Positions 12,001 through 23,769 of a stretch of 64,000 bases of DNA are shown here, piece after piece. Each line of letters opens with the position of its first letter. Positions within the stretch are counted from its first letter, which is position 1. Origin of the DNA: Corallium rubrum. Lineage: Eukaryota > Cnidaria > Anthozoa > Scleralcyonacea > Coralliidae. The stretch lies in assembly GCA_964035015.1 (NCBI GenBank), contig CAXIUP010000245.1, forward strand, positions 1-64,000, given 5' to 3'. The notes under the pieces were generated by a model. It worked only from the letters and a program-made list of their open reading frames with translations, did not search any database and was not told where the DNA came from. A program made the position numbers and the translations under genes.

Positions 12001-13259
12001 AACAAAATGCGCCATTAAAGATATGTTTTAAAACTTTAAAAATTTTGCTCATATTAAAGTGGTAAAGTGGTTTCAAAATTGAATTAAAAATGCGGGAAAG
12101 GCCATATCATTCAGTGATCCAAATTTCAAAATAATTTCCCGAGGAAGACGTCCCTGCATCCCCTTACACATGCGGACACACAACAAGTTTAACTACAAAG
12201 TACAACGAGCCTATAAAGTTAACATTACCACCCTATTTTCGGCGAAAACGCTACGCGGCCTCGGCCTTATAATCGTAATGTCAGAGGGTGGTAAAGGGGG
12301 GGGGGGGGGGGATGTATGGATCACTGAATTTCCCAAACAACACAATGATTATTTCACATTTCACGTCTTTCACGTTTCATATAGAAACAGTAATATTCCG
12401 ATTTTATTACAAAATATATCAGACCATTTGTAATAAAATCAAATCAAAATGTATTATAAATCTATACGCTTTGTTCCGCGTTATATAACTCAAATCTTGA
12501 GTTTAAAAATTTATATATAAGCAAATGAAAATCACAGCTCATGACAAATTGAAAACTTAATTCACATTTTAACATACGTTTCACGACACAAAAATCTCCG
12601 CAGATTGGCAATTCACGCGCGGCCAAAGAAAATACTTTTTACCACCCTCATATCATGCTAACTAATTAATTTAAATAAAGCCCTTGGTTTTCAAATGTTA
12701 CCTTTCATACAGTTATCTTGTTTTAAACTTGAATATATCAAGTATTAAACAAGATAACGATTTTCTATTTATGTTCTATCAGTTCTTGTTAGTTTCATAT
12801 CTAATTATCACTAATGAGAGACAGATGCCCACAACTTTAATTTGTACTATCGGTAAGATGTACTATGATGCCCACAACTTTAATTTGTACTATCGGTAAG
12901 ATGTACTATCGGTTAGTATATATATATATATATATATATAGACTGGGAGAATATTAATAAGAACTTTTCTTTGAATCGTAAAAGATTTTGAAAGTTTCTT
13001 TTAGGTGTTACGTTTACTGAAGCAGCCTTAAAAAACTATATGAAACAAGGAACGTTACCTCGCCATGACACTAAATACGAGGCTCTACGGGCTACTCAGT
13101 GGTGCCAAATTGACGAGACGTTTAAATCCTGCTGCAAGTTTGAACCGAATTCCAGACCATCTGCAATGCAGGTACTTTGTAACATTCAGAATGACGTGGT
13201 TGGAACTGAACAAGAAAGCTTGTCCTGGGTGACCAATCGTCAACGTAAGTGCATACATG

Positions 13260-13317
<58 letters not shown>

Positions 13318-15633
13318 CGCACACAAGTGGCACACTATTACACAGCTGTAAGTCACAACAACTGAAGAGTTTTATCACTCGGCTTGCAATATTACTTGTG
13401 CTTGCAGCCATTGCATTTAACTACAAACAAAGAGCAAATTTATCGCAGAAATATGCATCACGATTTTAGATAGAACTCTTGTAAGTTTATATTTTTATGA
13501 CATTATGTTTTTTTAAATTTTTGCATGATTTCTTTTATTGTTTTTATTATTTCTATGCAACGGTTTTTCAATTCTTCAATTTGGCAATTTTTATGCAATT
13601 TCCTTTTGTATTTTCATTTTTGATTTTTCTGAAAGTGTATATGATTTACGCACGTCACATCATATTACATTTTTATGCAAAGAACTAAAAACAAAATCCA
13701 CTTTGGTTTTATAACTTCTTTTTTCAAACCACATTGTTACTGTTTTGTTTTTTTCCATAATAATAAAGAAGACAGTGCTGTCTCAAAGAAAGACAAAAAT
13801 GAGAAAGCAAAATCATCTCATACTCCGATGGAAGAAAGAACAAGTGAAATACTTCTGGATGTAAGTTTAAAAATGTATATACACAATTGTAAATAATCTC
13901 TGCAATATGTTTATTATATGCATGACAAAATTACTGCATTCTGATTGGTTTATAAGTAGAGTACGATTGTTTTATAAATTGTACTGCAGTACAATTAATG
14001 ATTTAATTTTGTCATGTTTTGTCATTTTGTCATGCATATAATAAACAAATAATCATATTATATTGCTCTTACAATTAAGCATTTACACTACTCGTTATAT
14101 TTGAAAATTGTGCCAAATAGCACTCGCCTAACGGCTCCTACAACTTTGGCACAATTTTCAAATATCACTCATAGTGTTAATCCTTAACTGTACTCGCTAT
14201 CATATGATTACCTATACATATAGAATTTTCAACTGCGGTTTCCAGCTGGGAAAGTAATATACCAACAAATAAATTGCGAACTCGTAATCTTTTTCGATCG
14301 GTTGCTCCCTGGCCTAAGTAAAAGGATTTATGAATTTGCATTCTTTAAAAGAAATTTTGGGGCAATTTTTTTGTAATGATACTTAAGATATAATGGCACC
14401 CCGCAATCTAGTTATATATAGATCAATGGCATGTCAGTGGTTTAAACTCTTTATAGTTTCAGAGATCCTCACTCGCATGGATATTTAGCACAATGCTTAA
14501 TGCATACAGTAGTAGTACCAATCTAAAGGCTTACATATCTGTGACGGAAAGGTAGCAACTTCTGCCCCTTAAGGCAGTGTTATTGTATATTTATTTCCAC
14601 GAGAATCAGGCATGCATGTTTATGATTAATGCAACGGCATGCAATTACATACCAAAGAATATGAGCATAAACAAGCTACAAAACTTGCATCCCAACATAA
14701 TTCAAAATTTTGCTTTTTACAATTTATCTGGTGTGGCTTTTCCTAAATGATAATGTTTAATGCACTTGTCATTCACATTATTTTTACTGACTTGTATACA
14801 TCGATTTTATTTTACAGGGAGAACGGATGGCCACTTCAAAAAGAAAATTGAACAAGGATGCGGATGATTATCCTGATGCTGATAAATCCCTGCTACAATA
14901 CAGTGAAGGTGACGAATATTTTTAACATAAATTTTTTTAACATGAAACATATATATAACTTCCAAGCATCTGGAAATAGATTATATATATATATACGTCG
15001 TAGGGTCCCTTGCTTTTTCTACACGTGTGTAAAATGGACTCCACGCGTGTCGAGATTAGCACCCTCACCGGGCTCGGGGAGAAAGGATAATAAATACCTG
15101 ATACGTTTTTATGGCCTAATTTATAATATGCGACTTTTTCAGGCAACTTGTTTAAATGAAAAACTGTAAAATAACTTATTACTAGGTATTTTTTGTATCC
15201 TTTATACGGATAATATAGGTACTTTAAAATAAGTGAACAAAATTACAGATAGAAATCTCACTTTGATTAAGGGCACGAGAAAAATATTCCAGAAAGAAAA
15301 GTAAAGAAAACAAAGGTGGACGTGGACATCGACAGCAAGAAGATAGAGGTTATTCACCTAACAATTGAAGACCAAAGTAGTTTTGATGATGATTCGTTTG
15401 TGGTATGTTTTCTAAATACAATATTAAATAGGTATTAAACATTTCTATTTTGCCATAAAACTGGTATAGAACTAATTACATGGACATCGCTAAATTAGAT
15501 ACAGCAACATTGTTACATACTTCCATAACTTATCGACTTCCTCCCTTTGTTTAGTGTTCCCTCTCCTCGAAATTCACAAAAAAAACTCGCATGTTTATAA
15601 TAATAATTAAAAATACTGATTGCATCTAACTTG

Positions 15634-15685
<52 letters not shown>

Positions 15686-18600
15686 TTCTTTTATTAAAAA
15701 AATATACTAATGTTCTACAGAATGACGAGGAAGACACGGCAGAAAACAAAATACGTCAAGTTGTTATCAGTCCAGAAACTAAAGTTCAAGGTATATAAGT
15801 GCAAATGTTGTAGTGACGGTATAATAGCGATTCTGTTTAAAAACCCTTTCTTAAATTTTATGTTATCAGACATTCCATGGTGACTCGCGTGACCAAGTCA
15901 CAAAATTTTAGGGTTAAAAGGGTTATTTTTTACTACTTCTAATTTAGCAAGGATCAAGCTTACTTTATTACAATGAAGCTCCTGGGGATATAGTCAAGTT
16001 AATATATTTAATTCCTAATAATTTTATTTAATGCCCTCGATTTAATAACTTATTGTCATGTGACTCGCGTGACTGCCAGAAATGTGAAAATTCCAATTAC
16101 TGGGATTCTGATTAATTTTCCTGGCAACTTATTGATTTTATTTAATCCTAACCTTTATAAAACATATAGTGGAATATAAGGCTATGACACTCCAGTGAAA
16201 TTTTAGAAAAATCTTTTTTGGTTTAACAGATAATGTTACAAGTAAAACGTGACTCGCGTGACATAAGACTGTGACTCGCGTGAAGGGGCGAATAACATAA
16301 CAAAAAGCCTGTTTAAATGACAAAAAGTCAATGGTTTTGTTTTCTCATTATTTGTTGGAGCCATTAATGCCACTTGCAATAATAATTTAGAACAAGATGG
16401 ACAACTGGAAGCATATTTTTAGAAATGCCACAAGTACCCCACGACTTCTATGAGAATTTGTATAAAATGGCTTTTAATAGTGTTAAAGCAGCCAAATCAA
16501 TATTTTAAGAATAGAATTTGAATTAAATACATCTATTTAACATTCTGTGTTGATTTGTTCCTTGATCCACTCCATTTGACTGATATGAACATCTCAACGG
16601 CTTTGAATTCTATTCTTGTGACTCGCGTGACGTGACTCGTGTGACGAACTTGAGGGTGATTTTTCTCTGAAGCTACTGAAAATATTTTCCTAGATTTTTG
16701 GGGATTGGTTTCATTAACTAAGAGTACCAAGTTGTGATAGGCTTAAAGAAGTTGTTCAAATTGACAGGAAATAAAAATTCTTTATGTGAAAATATTGTGA
16801 CTCGCGTGACACTAAAATGAGGGTGTTTTCACTGTGGGCTAACACAAAGCCGATACCTCATTTTGAAATTTAGAATTTGAAATAAGTTATTAAATAGCAA
16901 TGGCAAGTTGAATACATAAACTAATGAAGAAATTTAGTTTTGATACAAGAAATAGGACACTTTTCTTAAAAAGTAACAATATTTGTTCTAATCAATGCAT
17001 AATTATCTATGTTCTTATTTCTGTTCCCACAATGCCTGTGGGTAATTGTGGTAATTTCTTTTTCACATTCCAGAAGGGCAATGTATTGTAGCATCCAAAA
17101 ATGGTATTGTAGGTGTTATTATGTTAATTTATTTTTTTCAATAATGTGTCATTCTTGTGGAATGGCTGTTATGCGGTTTCCCATGAAATTTAACTGACAA
17201 TCACCCCCATAATTTGGTCTCTCGCGGGCGACATTTCTAGGAATTGTGCTCTTCTTGGAGGTGAGAATCTTCTAAGATATTTGCCTCCTTCTGGGAAACT
17301 TGATACTCTTTAGCATAATTTATGCAGCGACTTTTTAAAACAGATGTGAGTTTGTCATATAATCATCTTAATTTCAGTTTTGTTAGTAATTCTTTACAAC
17401 TTATATTTATCTAAGAATTTATTTCTTTTTAATTATATTTACCTAATCTAAAAAAGGTATGTTATAATTATCTCATGTCTATATTGTAAGATCCTGCACT
17501 CCCCTTTAAATCTTAGACTAAAACATTTCCTATGAATTATCTCTAATCTACCGGAAATAAAAAACTAATTGCTTTACGATCGATGTGTACTCATTTTGTC
17601 ACAATGTCACTATCTATCTTATCGATTTTAGCCCAGCTTTGCGTTATAAATTTTTTTGTTAATCTGCACACTTAATGTTTTAGGAAATGAAAGTAAAAGT
17701 GTAGAGACCGATGAAGGCGAACAATTGCCTCCAGGATACATCGCCGAAAGCAGCTTATACAAAGATGACCCAGCTTTACCTGTATATCAGTGGGGGCTAA
17801 TGAAAGGAATGTGCACCGATAAAGTGGCTGAAATACTCATAAAAGGCTGCATAGATCGTTGTAAAGTGGCCACACGGGTTCCAACAAATGTCGAAAAGAA
17901 TACAGTTTTTGTTGTAGACACATCAAAACTCTCTGATAAAGATGACATAAAGTGCGACGACCTTGGAGCTTGGACATGCACGGGATCAAAAAAATTTGCG
18001 TACTCTATAAACGAGACAGGTAATATTCGCAAAGAAGATGAAACCGACAAATCCTTTGAGGAAACCGTTAGTGTTTACAACGTCCAACGGCAATTTTACA
18101 GCAATAAAAGCATGCGATCTCTACGGAAGACAATCATAACCGCCCGTGATGCAATTTCGACAGTGCCGAAAGATCTAGCATTTATACAATACGTTTTTAC
18201 TGAAGGTGAAGGAGAAGTAATTGTCAAATCCCATGGAAACTCGAAGAATCCTAGATGCAGTGCATATAAACGAACAATGAAGAGTACCGTTAGCATGATA
18301 AAGCAGAGCCTAAGCGAATTACCTGCGCGTGAGACTGTACACAAGATTATTAATGAAAGAGGAGGAATCATGAAGATTGAATCATCAGGTGCATTGCCGC
18401 GAGATCGAGCCCAGGTGTACAACATTGCTAAAGGAATGAAGAAAGACATAGCACCATCTTCAATTCCAAATGATGATCCGTTATTGCAAGTCCTTGTAAA
18501 GGCCAAGCAAGAACAGCAAGGCAGAACTGAAGATATCCTTATTCGAGAACTTCCTTTATTTCCGGAGCCAACTGTTTTTCTTGCTACACAACAGCAACTG

Positions 18601-21195
18601 GTTGACATCGAGCGGTTCTGTTCAAATCCTGAAAAGTTTTGTGTACTTGGAGTAGACGCCACCTTCCAGATTGCAACATTTTACTTCACTTTTACCACTT
18701 ACCGAAACCTGATGTTAACCACAGAGAAAGGCAACCATCCAGTTTTTATAGGTCCTGGCATCCTCCATAAACAGAAGCTTCAGACGTCTTATCAAACCTT
18801 ACCCCTCCTGATGACCAAATACCACAAAGGTACAAGTGGTGTCCTGGTTTACGGTACCGACGGCGAAGAAAATATTGCTAGTGCTTTTTCCCAGGTTTTT
18901 CCAAATGCACAACATCTTTGCTGTGATATCCATATGAAAGAAAACGTCAAGCGAAAGCTTGCGGAATGTGGTATCATGGGCCACATTGCTTCGGAAATCA
19001 TGTATGATATTTTTGGTAAGGCGGTAAGCGGCGACAAAGTGGAAGGAGGGCTAATTCATTGCACGTCTGCAGAACAGTTTGACAGTGCTTTGGAGTCGGT
19101 CACATCGAAGTGGATCAGCGCGCATGAGAAAGGTCAAACGTTTGTGGAATATTTTCTAAAAGCAAAAGCAAGCGTTATCCGAGAAACCGCCAGATCTGAC
19201 ATAAGATCTATGTGTGGCCTTGGCTATCCACCTACTGTGTATACGCAGAACGCCAACGAGTGCATGAATCGCCTTATTAAGGCCGAGGAAGGTCCAAAGT
19301 TGTCCAAGAAGCAGGCTGCACTCATTCCTTATATCGAAAGAATAAGAGCAGAAATCAAGCGCCAACAAGACGAGCAGTTCCTGGCAGTTATTGGCATGGG
19401 TCAGTATCGTCTGACGAAAGAGTTTTCTTTTTTACGCGTGGAAGACAAGCATTTCTTTCGAATGAGCGACTTACAGAAGAAGACCTTGAAGAAAAAATTA
19501 TTTTCCGTTTCTGTATCAGAGTCAAAACGACGTGAAGAGGAAGCTTCGAATACCCAATGCCTGTCGATAACTCCGGAAAAATCTGGAATTATCGAAATTC
19601 CATTTCCAACGCTTGAAGATATGTTCAAGAAAGCTGCCAGCACGGTTAACGACGAATCTCTAACGTGGAAAATCCCAGCTCCTATGGATGTCGATAGTAG
19701 CTCTTCAGCGCATTATACCTTCCTGGTACATAGTAAATCATCTCGCGATCCTCATAGAGTAACAGTATCAATCAAAACAGGAAAAGTCCAGTGTGATAAG
19801 GCTTGTGTGGGATGGTGTACCTACAGTTTGTGCTCACACAGTCTTGCGGTAGCCGAGAAAAATGGGGTTCTCAGAGCATTTCTTCAGTGGTTCAAAAGTA
19901 GGAAGCGTTCTCCAAATTTGACCGGTTTAGCAAATATGAACATGCCAAAGAACTCCGGTCAAAAAATTGGTACCCAGAAAAGGAAAGGAGCGCCAAACAA
20001 GCCATCCACAAAAGGCAAAACAGTTGTTTCTAGTAGGGTGTCGCAACTATCACAGCCAGTTGTCAGCTGCCTCCCACCGTTCTGGCCAGCTCTCGGTCAA
20101 CATCCATCGTCTCAGTCAGCTTTCAGTCAGCGTTCACCATTCCTGTCAGGTGTGAACCCTCCGTTACCGTCCCAGTCAGTTTTCAGTCACCCGTCACTGT
20201 CTCAGACGACTCTCGATCAGCATCCACCATCCCAGTCAACTTTCGGTCAGCATCGACCGTTTCAGTCAGCTATCGATCAGTATCCACCATCCCAGTCAGC
20301 TGTCGGTCAGCATCCCCCGTCTCAGTCAGCTTTCAGTCAGCGTGCACTATCCCTGTCAGGTCAGAATCTTCCGTTACCGTCCCAGGCAGTTTTCAGTCGC
20401 CCGTTATCGTCTCAGATGGCCCTCGGTCAGCATCCACCATCCCTGCAGCCAGCTCTCAGTCAGCGTACACCATCCCAGCCAGCTCTTGGTCAGCATCCAC
20501 CGTCCCACTCAGCTCTCAGTCAGCGTACACCATCCCAGCCAGCTCTTGGTCAGCATCCACCGTCCCACTCAGCCCTCAGTCAGCGTACACCATCCCAGCC
20601 AGCTCTCAATCAGCATCCACCGTCCCGGTCAGCTCTTAGTCAGCTTACACCATGCCAAGCAGTTCGCAGTCACCCGTTGCCAACCCAGACAGTTCTCAGT
20701 CGGCTTTCGCCGTCCCAGCCAGGTTCTAACCTCCTTACATCGTCCCAGTTATTTCATCCAAATGAAACCAGCTGCGTCCACACCCCAGAGCCTCATAATT
20801 CAATTCCAGTTACAACGCAAATGTCTATCCCCGCACGGCCCAAACCTGCTCCCGGGGTCTTCATGTTTGGTCGACTATCATTTCTGGATAAAAAAGTGTT
20901 TCGCTGTTACGGCTGTGGAGAAACGTTGAAACCAGAAGGAGTTATGCCGCACCCTCCCGATGACCTTGTGGTAACCACTAGATTACACAGGAAATACTAT
21001 CAAGAAGGCCAACAAATAACATCGCCCAGAATTTCCTCGGTATATTTTCATCTCAACACACATTGTGTTCGAGCAGCTTGCCCAGCTTTTGCAGCTACAG
21101 TTTGTGAAATGCCGAACGATTTAATTCCATTCTTGTTTCCACAACATCAGGAGGCACTACTTAATCGCCTTGGTATTACCTATAACTATATTTAA
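9032..21195 (+). CDS. Protein kinase fused by splicing to a MULE transposase (seven exons, 1,653 aa)
   Basis: Exons (inferred): 9032-9878, 13005-13244, 13769-13860, 14818-14908, 15293-15402, 15721-15790, 17684-21195. All introns are GT-AG and the phases agree throughout with no stop. Exons 1-2 encode a complete Ser/Thr-type kinase: G-loop GCGSFGSV (38-45), K60, E76, HRD 164-166, DFG 204-206, APE 235-237, DIWSLG, and the final R in NSRPS on exon 2. Exons 3-6 encode a charged, lysine-rich linker. Exon 7 encodes the transposase: D808 (GVDATF), D876 (GTDGEE), E1009 (NANECMN), a CDIH motif after the second D, a SWIM zinc finger near 1186-1210, a Pro/Ser/Gln repeat (about 1273-1510) and a C-terminal Cys/His region (CYGCG...). 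All catalytic residues of both enzymes are present. Kinase phosphorylation of its own transposase is an attractive but untested guess. An in-frame ATG at 8999 could add 11 residues; 9032 has the better context (aaaATGG). Two separate genes are the alternative, but no stop or second promoter supports that. Confidence 0.82.
10269..10379. repeat. Hairpin with 23-bp arms (MITE-like)
   Basis: catactccccccacagagga at the left is matched by its complement at the right end, enclosing about 60 bp. Looks like a tiny foldback element in intron 1. Confidence 0.75.
11128..11220. mobile_element. Possible solo hAT-type end
   Basis: gtgctgggcgatac followed by ggtatcgatacc and ggtatcgctcgatac resembles the ends of hAT elements I have seen in several animals. 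I find no matching second end downstream, so it may be a fragment. Confidence 0.35.
12825..12909. repeat. Two-copy 43-bp tandem duplication
   Basis: Two adjacent copies of gatgcccacaactttaattt plus 23 further bases, directly before an AT repeat. Confidence 0.8.
13260..13316. repeat. AT microsatellite in intron 2
   Basis: Perfect AT repeat soon after the exon 2 donor (caac|GTAAGT). Confidence 0.95.
13910..14046. mobile_element. MITE-like inverted repeat in intron 3
   Basis: Arms gtttattatatgcatgacaa and its complement enclose about 95 bp. A second palindrome (ttgaaaattgtgccaaa and complement) follows at 14094-14167, so the element may extend to about 14240. Confidence 0.65.
15638..15682. repeat. 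AT microsatellite in intron 5
   Basis: Perfect AT repeat about 40 bp before the exon 6 acceptor. Confidence 0.95.
15880..16810. promoter_or_regulatory. Seven copies of GTGACTCGCGTGAC in intron 6
   Basis: Exact copies at 15880, 16060, 16249, 16618 and 16797; variants at 16271 (last base changed) and 16632 (CGTG for CGCG). Spacing of the main copies is 180, 189, 369 (2 x 184.5) and 179 bp. The motif is close to palindromic. The sequence between copies does not look repeated. It could be a protein-binding array or the conserved core of a decayed tandem repeat. Confidence 0.6.
20050..20760 (+). repeat. In-frame 30/60-bp repeat encoding the Pro/Ser/Gln domain
   Basis: Alternating 10-residue units of the type SQPALGQHPP and SALSQRTP inside the last exon of the kinase-transposase gene. 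The array stays in frame; two consecutive 60-bp units are nearly identical, pointing to recent expansion. Confidence 0.85.
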
Positions 21196-22949
21196 ACACC
21201 ATAAGATAGTATAGCGGTCCGCTATATACGTTCATCAAATTGTGTAGATTGTCTGTTGTTGCGTTAACAGTTGTTTAAATTAACTGCAGCTATGACGTTA
21301 ATTTATTCCAGTCAAAGTGACAAATATTTTTACACGAAACTTGTCGCGGTATCCCAAGGAACGTACTGATGTTTCATTACCTGCATGTATCAGTGTTGTA
21401 GTTCTGTAGTCCATTTACTTAAGTCCAGTCTCAAATCGAGTCTCAAAGATTCCTATATAGTCAGTCGAGTCGAATCTCAATTTTTTAGCCGAGTGGGTAG
21501 AGTTATTTATGCAGCTCGAATCGAGTCAATTGCCTCGGTAGAATCATTTAACTATATTCTTATTCTTTAACTTAACATCGAGGTAGAGTAAATTATATAC
21601 TCTAGTCAGTTTTGATTTTTACTCGGAGGATGAGGCCCTAAGCCTATTTCCCACATGACCAACGTAAATCGTCACACTGCATAAATAGTAAACTTGAACA
21701 GACGTGCATGATTTTCAAGCCGTTTCCATACAATTGTCTCCAAGGACTCTATATGGAAGAATTACACAACAGTAATTGGCCTCTGATTGCGATCGTACTG
21801 TACGCAACATAGATCTGATCCTATATTTGGACAATTACAATCGCAATATCCGCGTTAACTTCCGCGTCAATCGTTCCAGTAGTGATTGGGATGATTATAC
21901 ATTCACCTAAACCGATCCTTAGAACATGTATTGCTATACTCGCTCGGTTGGCAACTGACTCGAGTCGGCAATAACTCAACCACATGTACAAGGCTTTATT
22001 ATACTTAGTTCTAGGAATTTCTGCATGTTCTTTTCCGATACAATACATTCAAAAAGGAAATTTGTCATGTGTAGAAAGTTTTGTTCAATTACATCAACCA
22101 TGCACTACTATGAACGGTGAATAAATAAACTTACTATAAAGACTGACAATGTTATCCAGTTTTTCTTTGAAAGCATGGAGATTTGAACAAACATAACCCA
22201 AAGGCCAATTAAATGCGGAAGAACATTACTTTAACTATTGGGAGAGATAATCAACTTATCTCGTTGGTAGTCTTTGCAGTATAAAACCATGGTTGGTGGA
22301 GGGAGATGGTTTGGAAACTCGGCAAAAGTCATTGTTCTGTGGTTTTGTTCAATTTGTCTAATTTCACAGTCACTGAACGTATTGTGTTTTCTGTATAATG
22401 AAACAGTCACCCAATATAGCAACGTTCGGGTTTAATTAGTGCAGTCCTTCGTCGTCACGTGTTGTAAGTACTTTGTTCGTTGTGTAGTCCTTGTCGTCAC
22501 GTGTCCATCGTCGTCACGTGTCCATCGAATTTCCTTTCTTCAACCAATTGCCTTCCTCCAACATGAACACAATAACATGACCATTGCATAATCTTGAAAG
22601 ACAATGGAGCTTGCAAACCACCACCCTCCGCTAACTATGATAAAATGACAATATGAATAATAACAGAGGGCTTGTTCAGAGTAAATTTTTTATTAAGCAT
22701 TAAAATGTTCCCGCTATGGCGTCAAATGCAGACACGGTTTTCTCAGTCTCATTATTCAGTTGGAAGCATTTGGACAAAACTCATTCATCGTAATGTAGCT
22801 TTCGTATGAATGTTTTTCTTTTTCCATTGTCAAGCGAAATAGTTATGAAAATCGATCAACTTTAAATGACAAACTCTAAAAAAATATGGCTCATGAAGCA
22901 AGCTTAACTTTTCAAACGTATTCGAATATATACTCCGTGTCTTACTAAT
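21196..22949. other. 3' flank of the fusion gene within element 2
   Basis: About 1.75 kb with no supported gene. It contains three CACGTG boxes in cgtcacgtg contexts (22456, 22498, 22515) and, at about 22915-22940, the inner part of the terminal inverted repeat. Confidence 0.6.
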
Positions 22950-23421
22950 TGGGTCCAGTCCGCGTTTTACTAATTGAGTCCAGTCCGCGTTTTACTAATT
23001 GGGTCCAGTCCGCGTTTTACTAATTGAGTCCAGTCCGCGTTTTACTAATTGGGTCCAGTCCGCGTTTTACTAATTGGGTCCAGTCCGTGTTTTACTAATT
23101 GGGTCCAGTCCGTGTTTTACTAATTGGGTCCAGTCCGCGTTTTACTAATTCAGTCCAGTCCGTGTTTTACTAATTGGGTCCAGTCCGCGTTTTACTAATT
23201 GGGTCCAGTCCGTGTTTTACCAATTGGGTCCAGTCCGCGTTTTACTAATTCAGTCCAGTCCGCGTTTTACTAATTCAGTCCAGTCCGTGTTTTACTAATT
23301 CAGTCCAGTCCGTGTTTTACTAATTCAGTCCAGTCCGTGTTTTACCAATTGGGTCCAGTCCGTGTTTTACTAGTCCAGTCCAGTCCGCGTTTTACCAGTC
23401 CAGTCCAGTCCGCGTTTTACC
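22950..23421. repeat. Right subterminal minisatellite of element 2
   Basis: About 19 copies of the complement of the 25-bp left unit, with an extra variant (aattcagtccag) not seen on the left. Confidence 0.95.
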
Positions 23422-23428
23422 ATATGCC

Positions 23429-23437
23429 CCCTCCACC
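23429..23437. repeat. Target site duplication of element 2, right copy
   Basis: CCCTCCACC, identical to 8210-8218. Confidence 0.85.
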
Positions 23438-23479
23438 AACTACCCTCGACTTGCAACCCTCGACACTCGACCAAAACCC

Positions 23480-23485
23480 AAACTC
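23480..23485. repeat. Target site duplication of element 3, left copy (6 bp)
   Basis: AAACTC, identical to 37236-37241 and directly next to the TAT...ATA ends. Confidence 0.85.
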
Positions 23486-23510
23486 TATGGGGGGTGATGA
23501 CCGCCAAAAT

Positions 23511-23625
23511 TAACTAATGACATTATGCAATGACGACATGACATTATGCAATGACGACATGACATTCGGCAATGACGACATGACATTATGCAATGACGAC
23601 ATGACATTCGGCAATGACGACATGA
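23511..23625. repeat. Left subterminal minisatellite of element 3 (21-bp unit)
   Basis: Five copies of cattatgcaatgacgacatga, two with cattcggc instead of cattatgc. Inverted partner at 37036-37204 has about eight copies. Confidence 0.95.
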
Positions 23626-23769
23626 GCCATGCGAACACACAATCTTCATGTACAGCGGATTAACACGCCATGAGCCTGACGAACACGCGGTCCATATCGT
23701 CAGCGGTAAACGCCCAAAAATTGTAGGTACTTTAAGTAGCCCTGACATTTACCTACAACAAAAATTAAA

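Larger units (their letters stand above)
9879..13004 (+). other. Intron 1 of the kinase-transposase gene
   Basis: 3.1 kb with donor GTACGT and acceptor tttcttttag. It contains a 111-bp hairpin (10269-10379), a possible hAT end (from 11128), a G-run (about 12296-12311) and a 43-bp tandem duplication (12825-12909). No other gene seen. Confidence 0.7.
8219..23428. mobile_element. Element 2: 15.2-kb Mutator-like element carrying a kinase-transposase fusion
   Basis: Ends are inverted: GGCATATGGTAAAACGCGG at the left and its exact complement at the right. Each end continues into a 25-bp minisatellite and then a short unique inverted stretch (8833-8855 matches the complement of about 22915-22940). 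It is flanked by a perfect 9-bp duplication, CCCTCCACC. The only gene is a seven-exon kinase-MULE fusion. The perfect duplication and open frame point to a fairly recent insertion of an autonomous copy. Only 42 bp separate its right duplication from the left duplication of element 3. Confidence 0.88.

Noticed and set aside
18096-18662. 188-aa antisense frame
   Set aside because: Lies opposite the transposase exon and resembles nothing.
20342-20929. 195-aa frame rich in Ser/His/Gln
   Set aside because: Alternate frame of the Pro/Ser/Gln repeat in the kinase-transposase gene.
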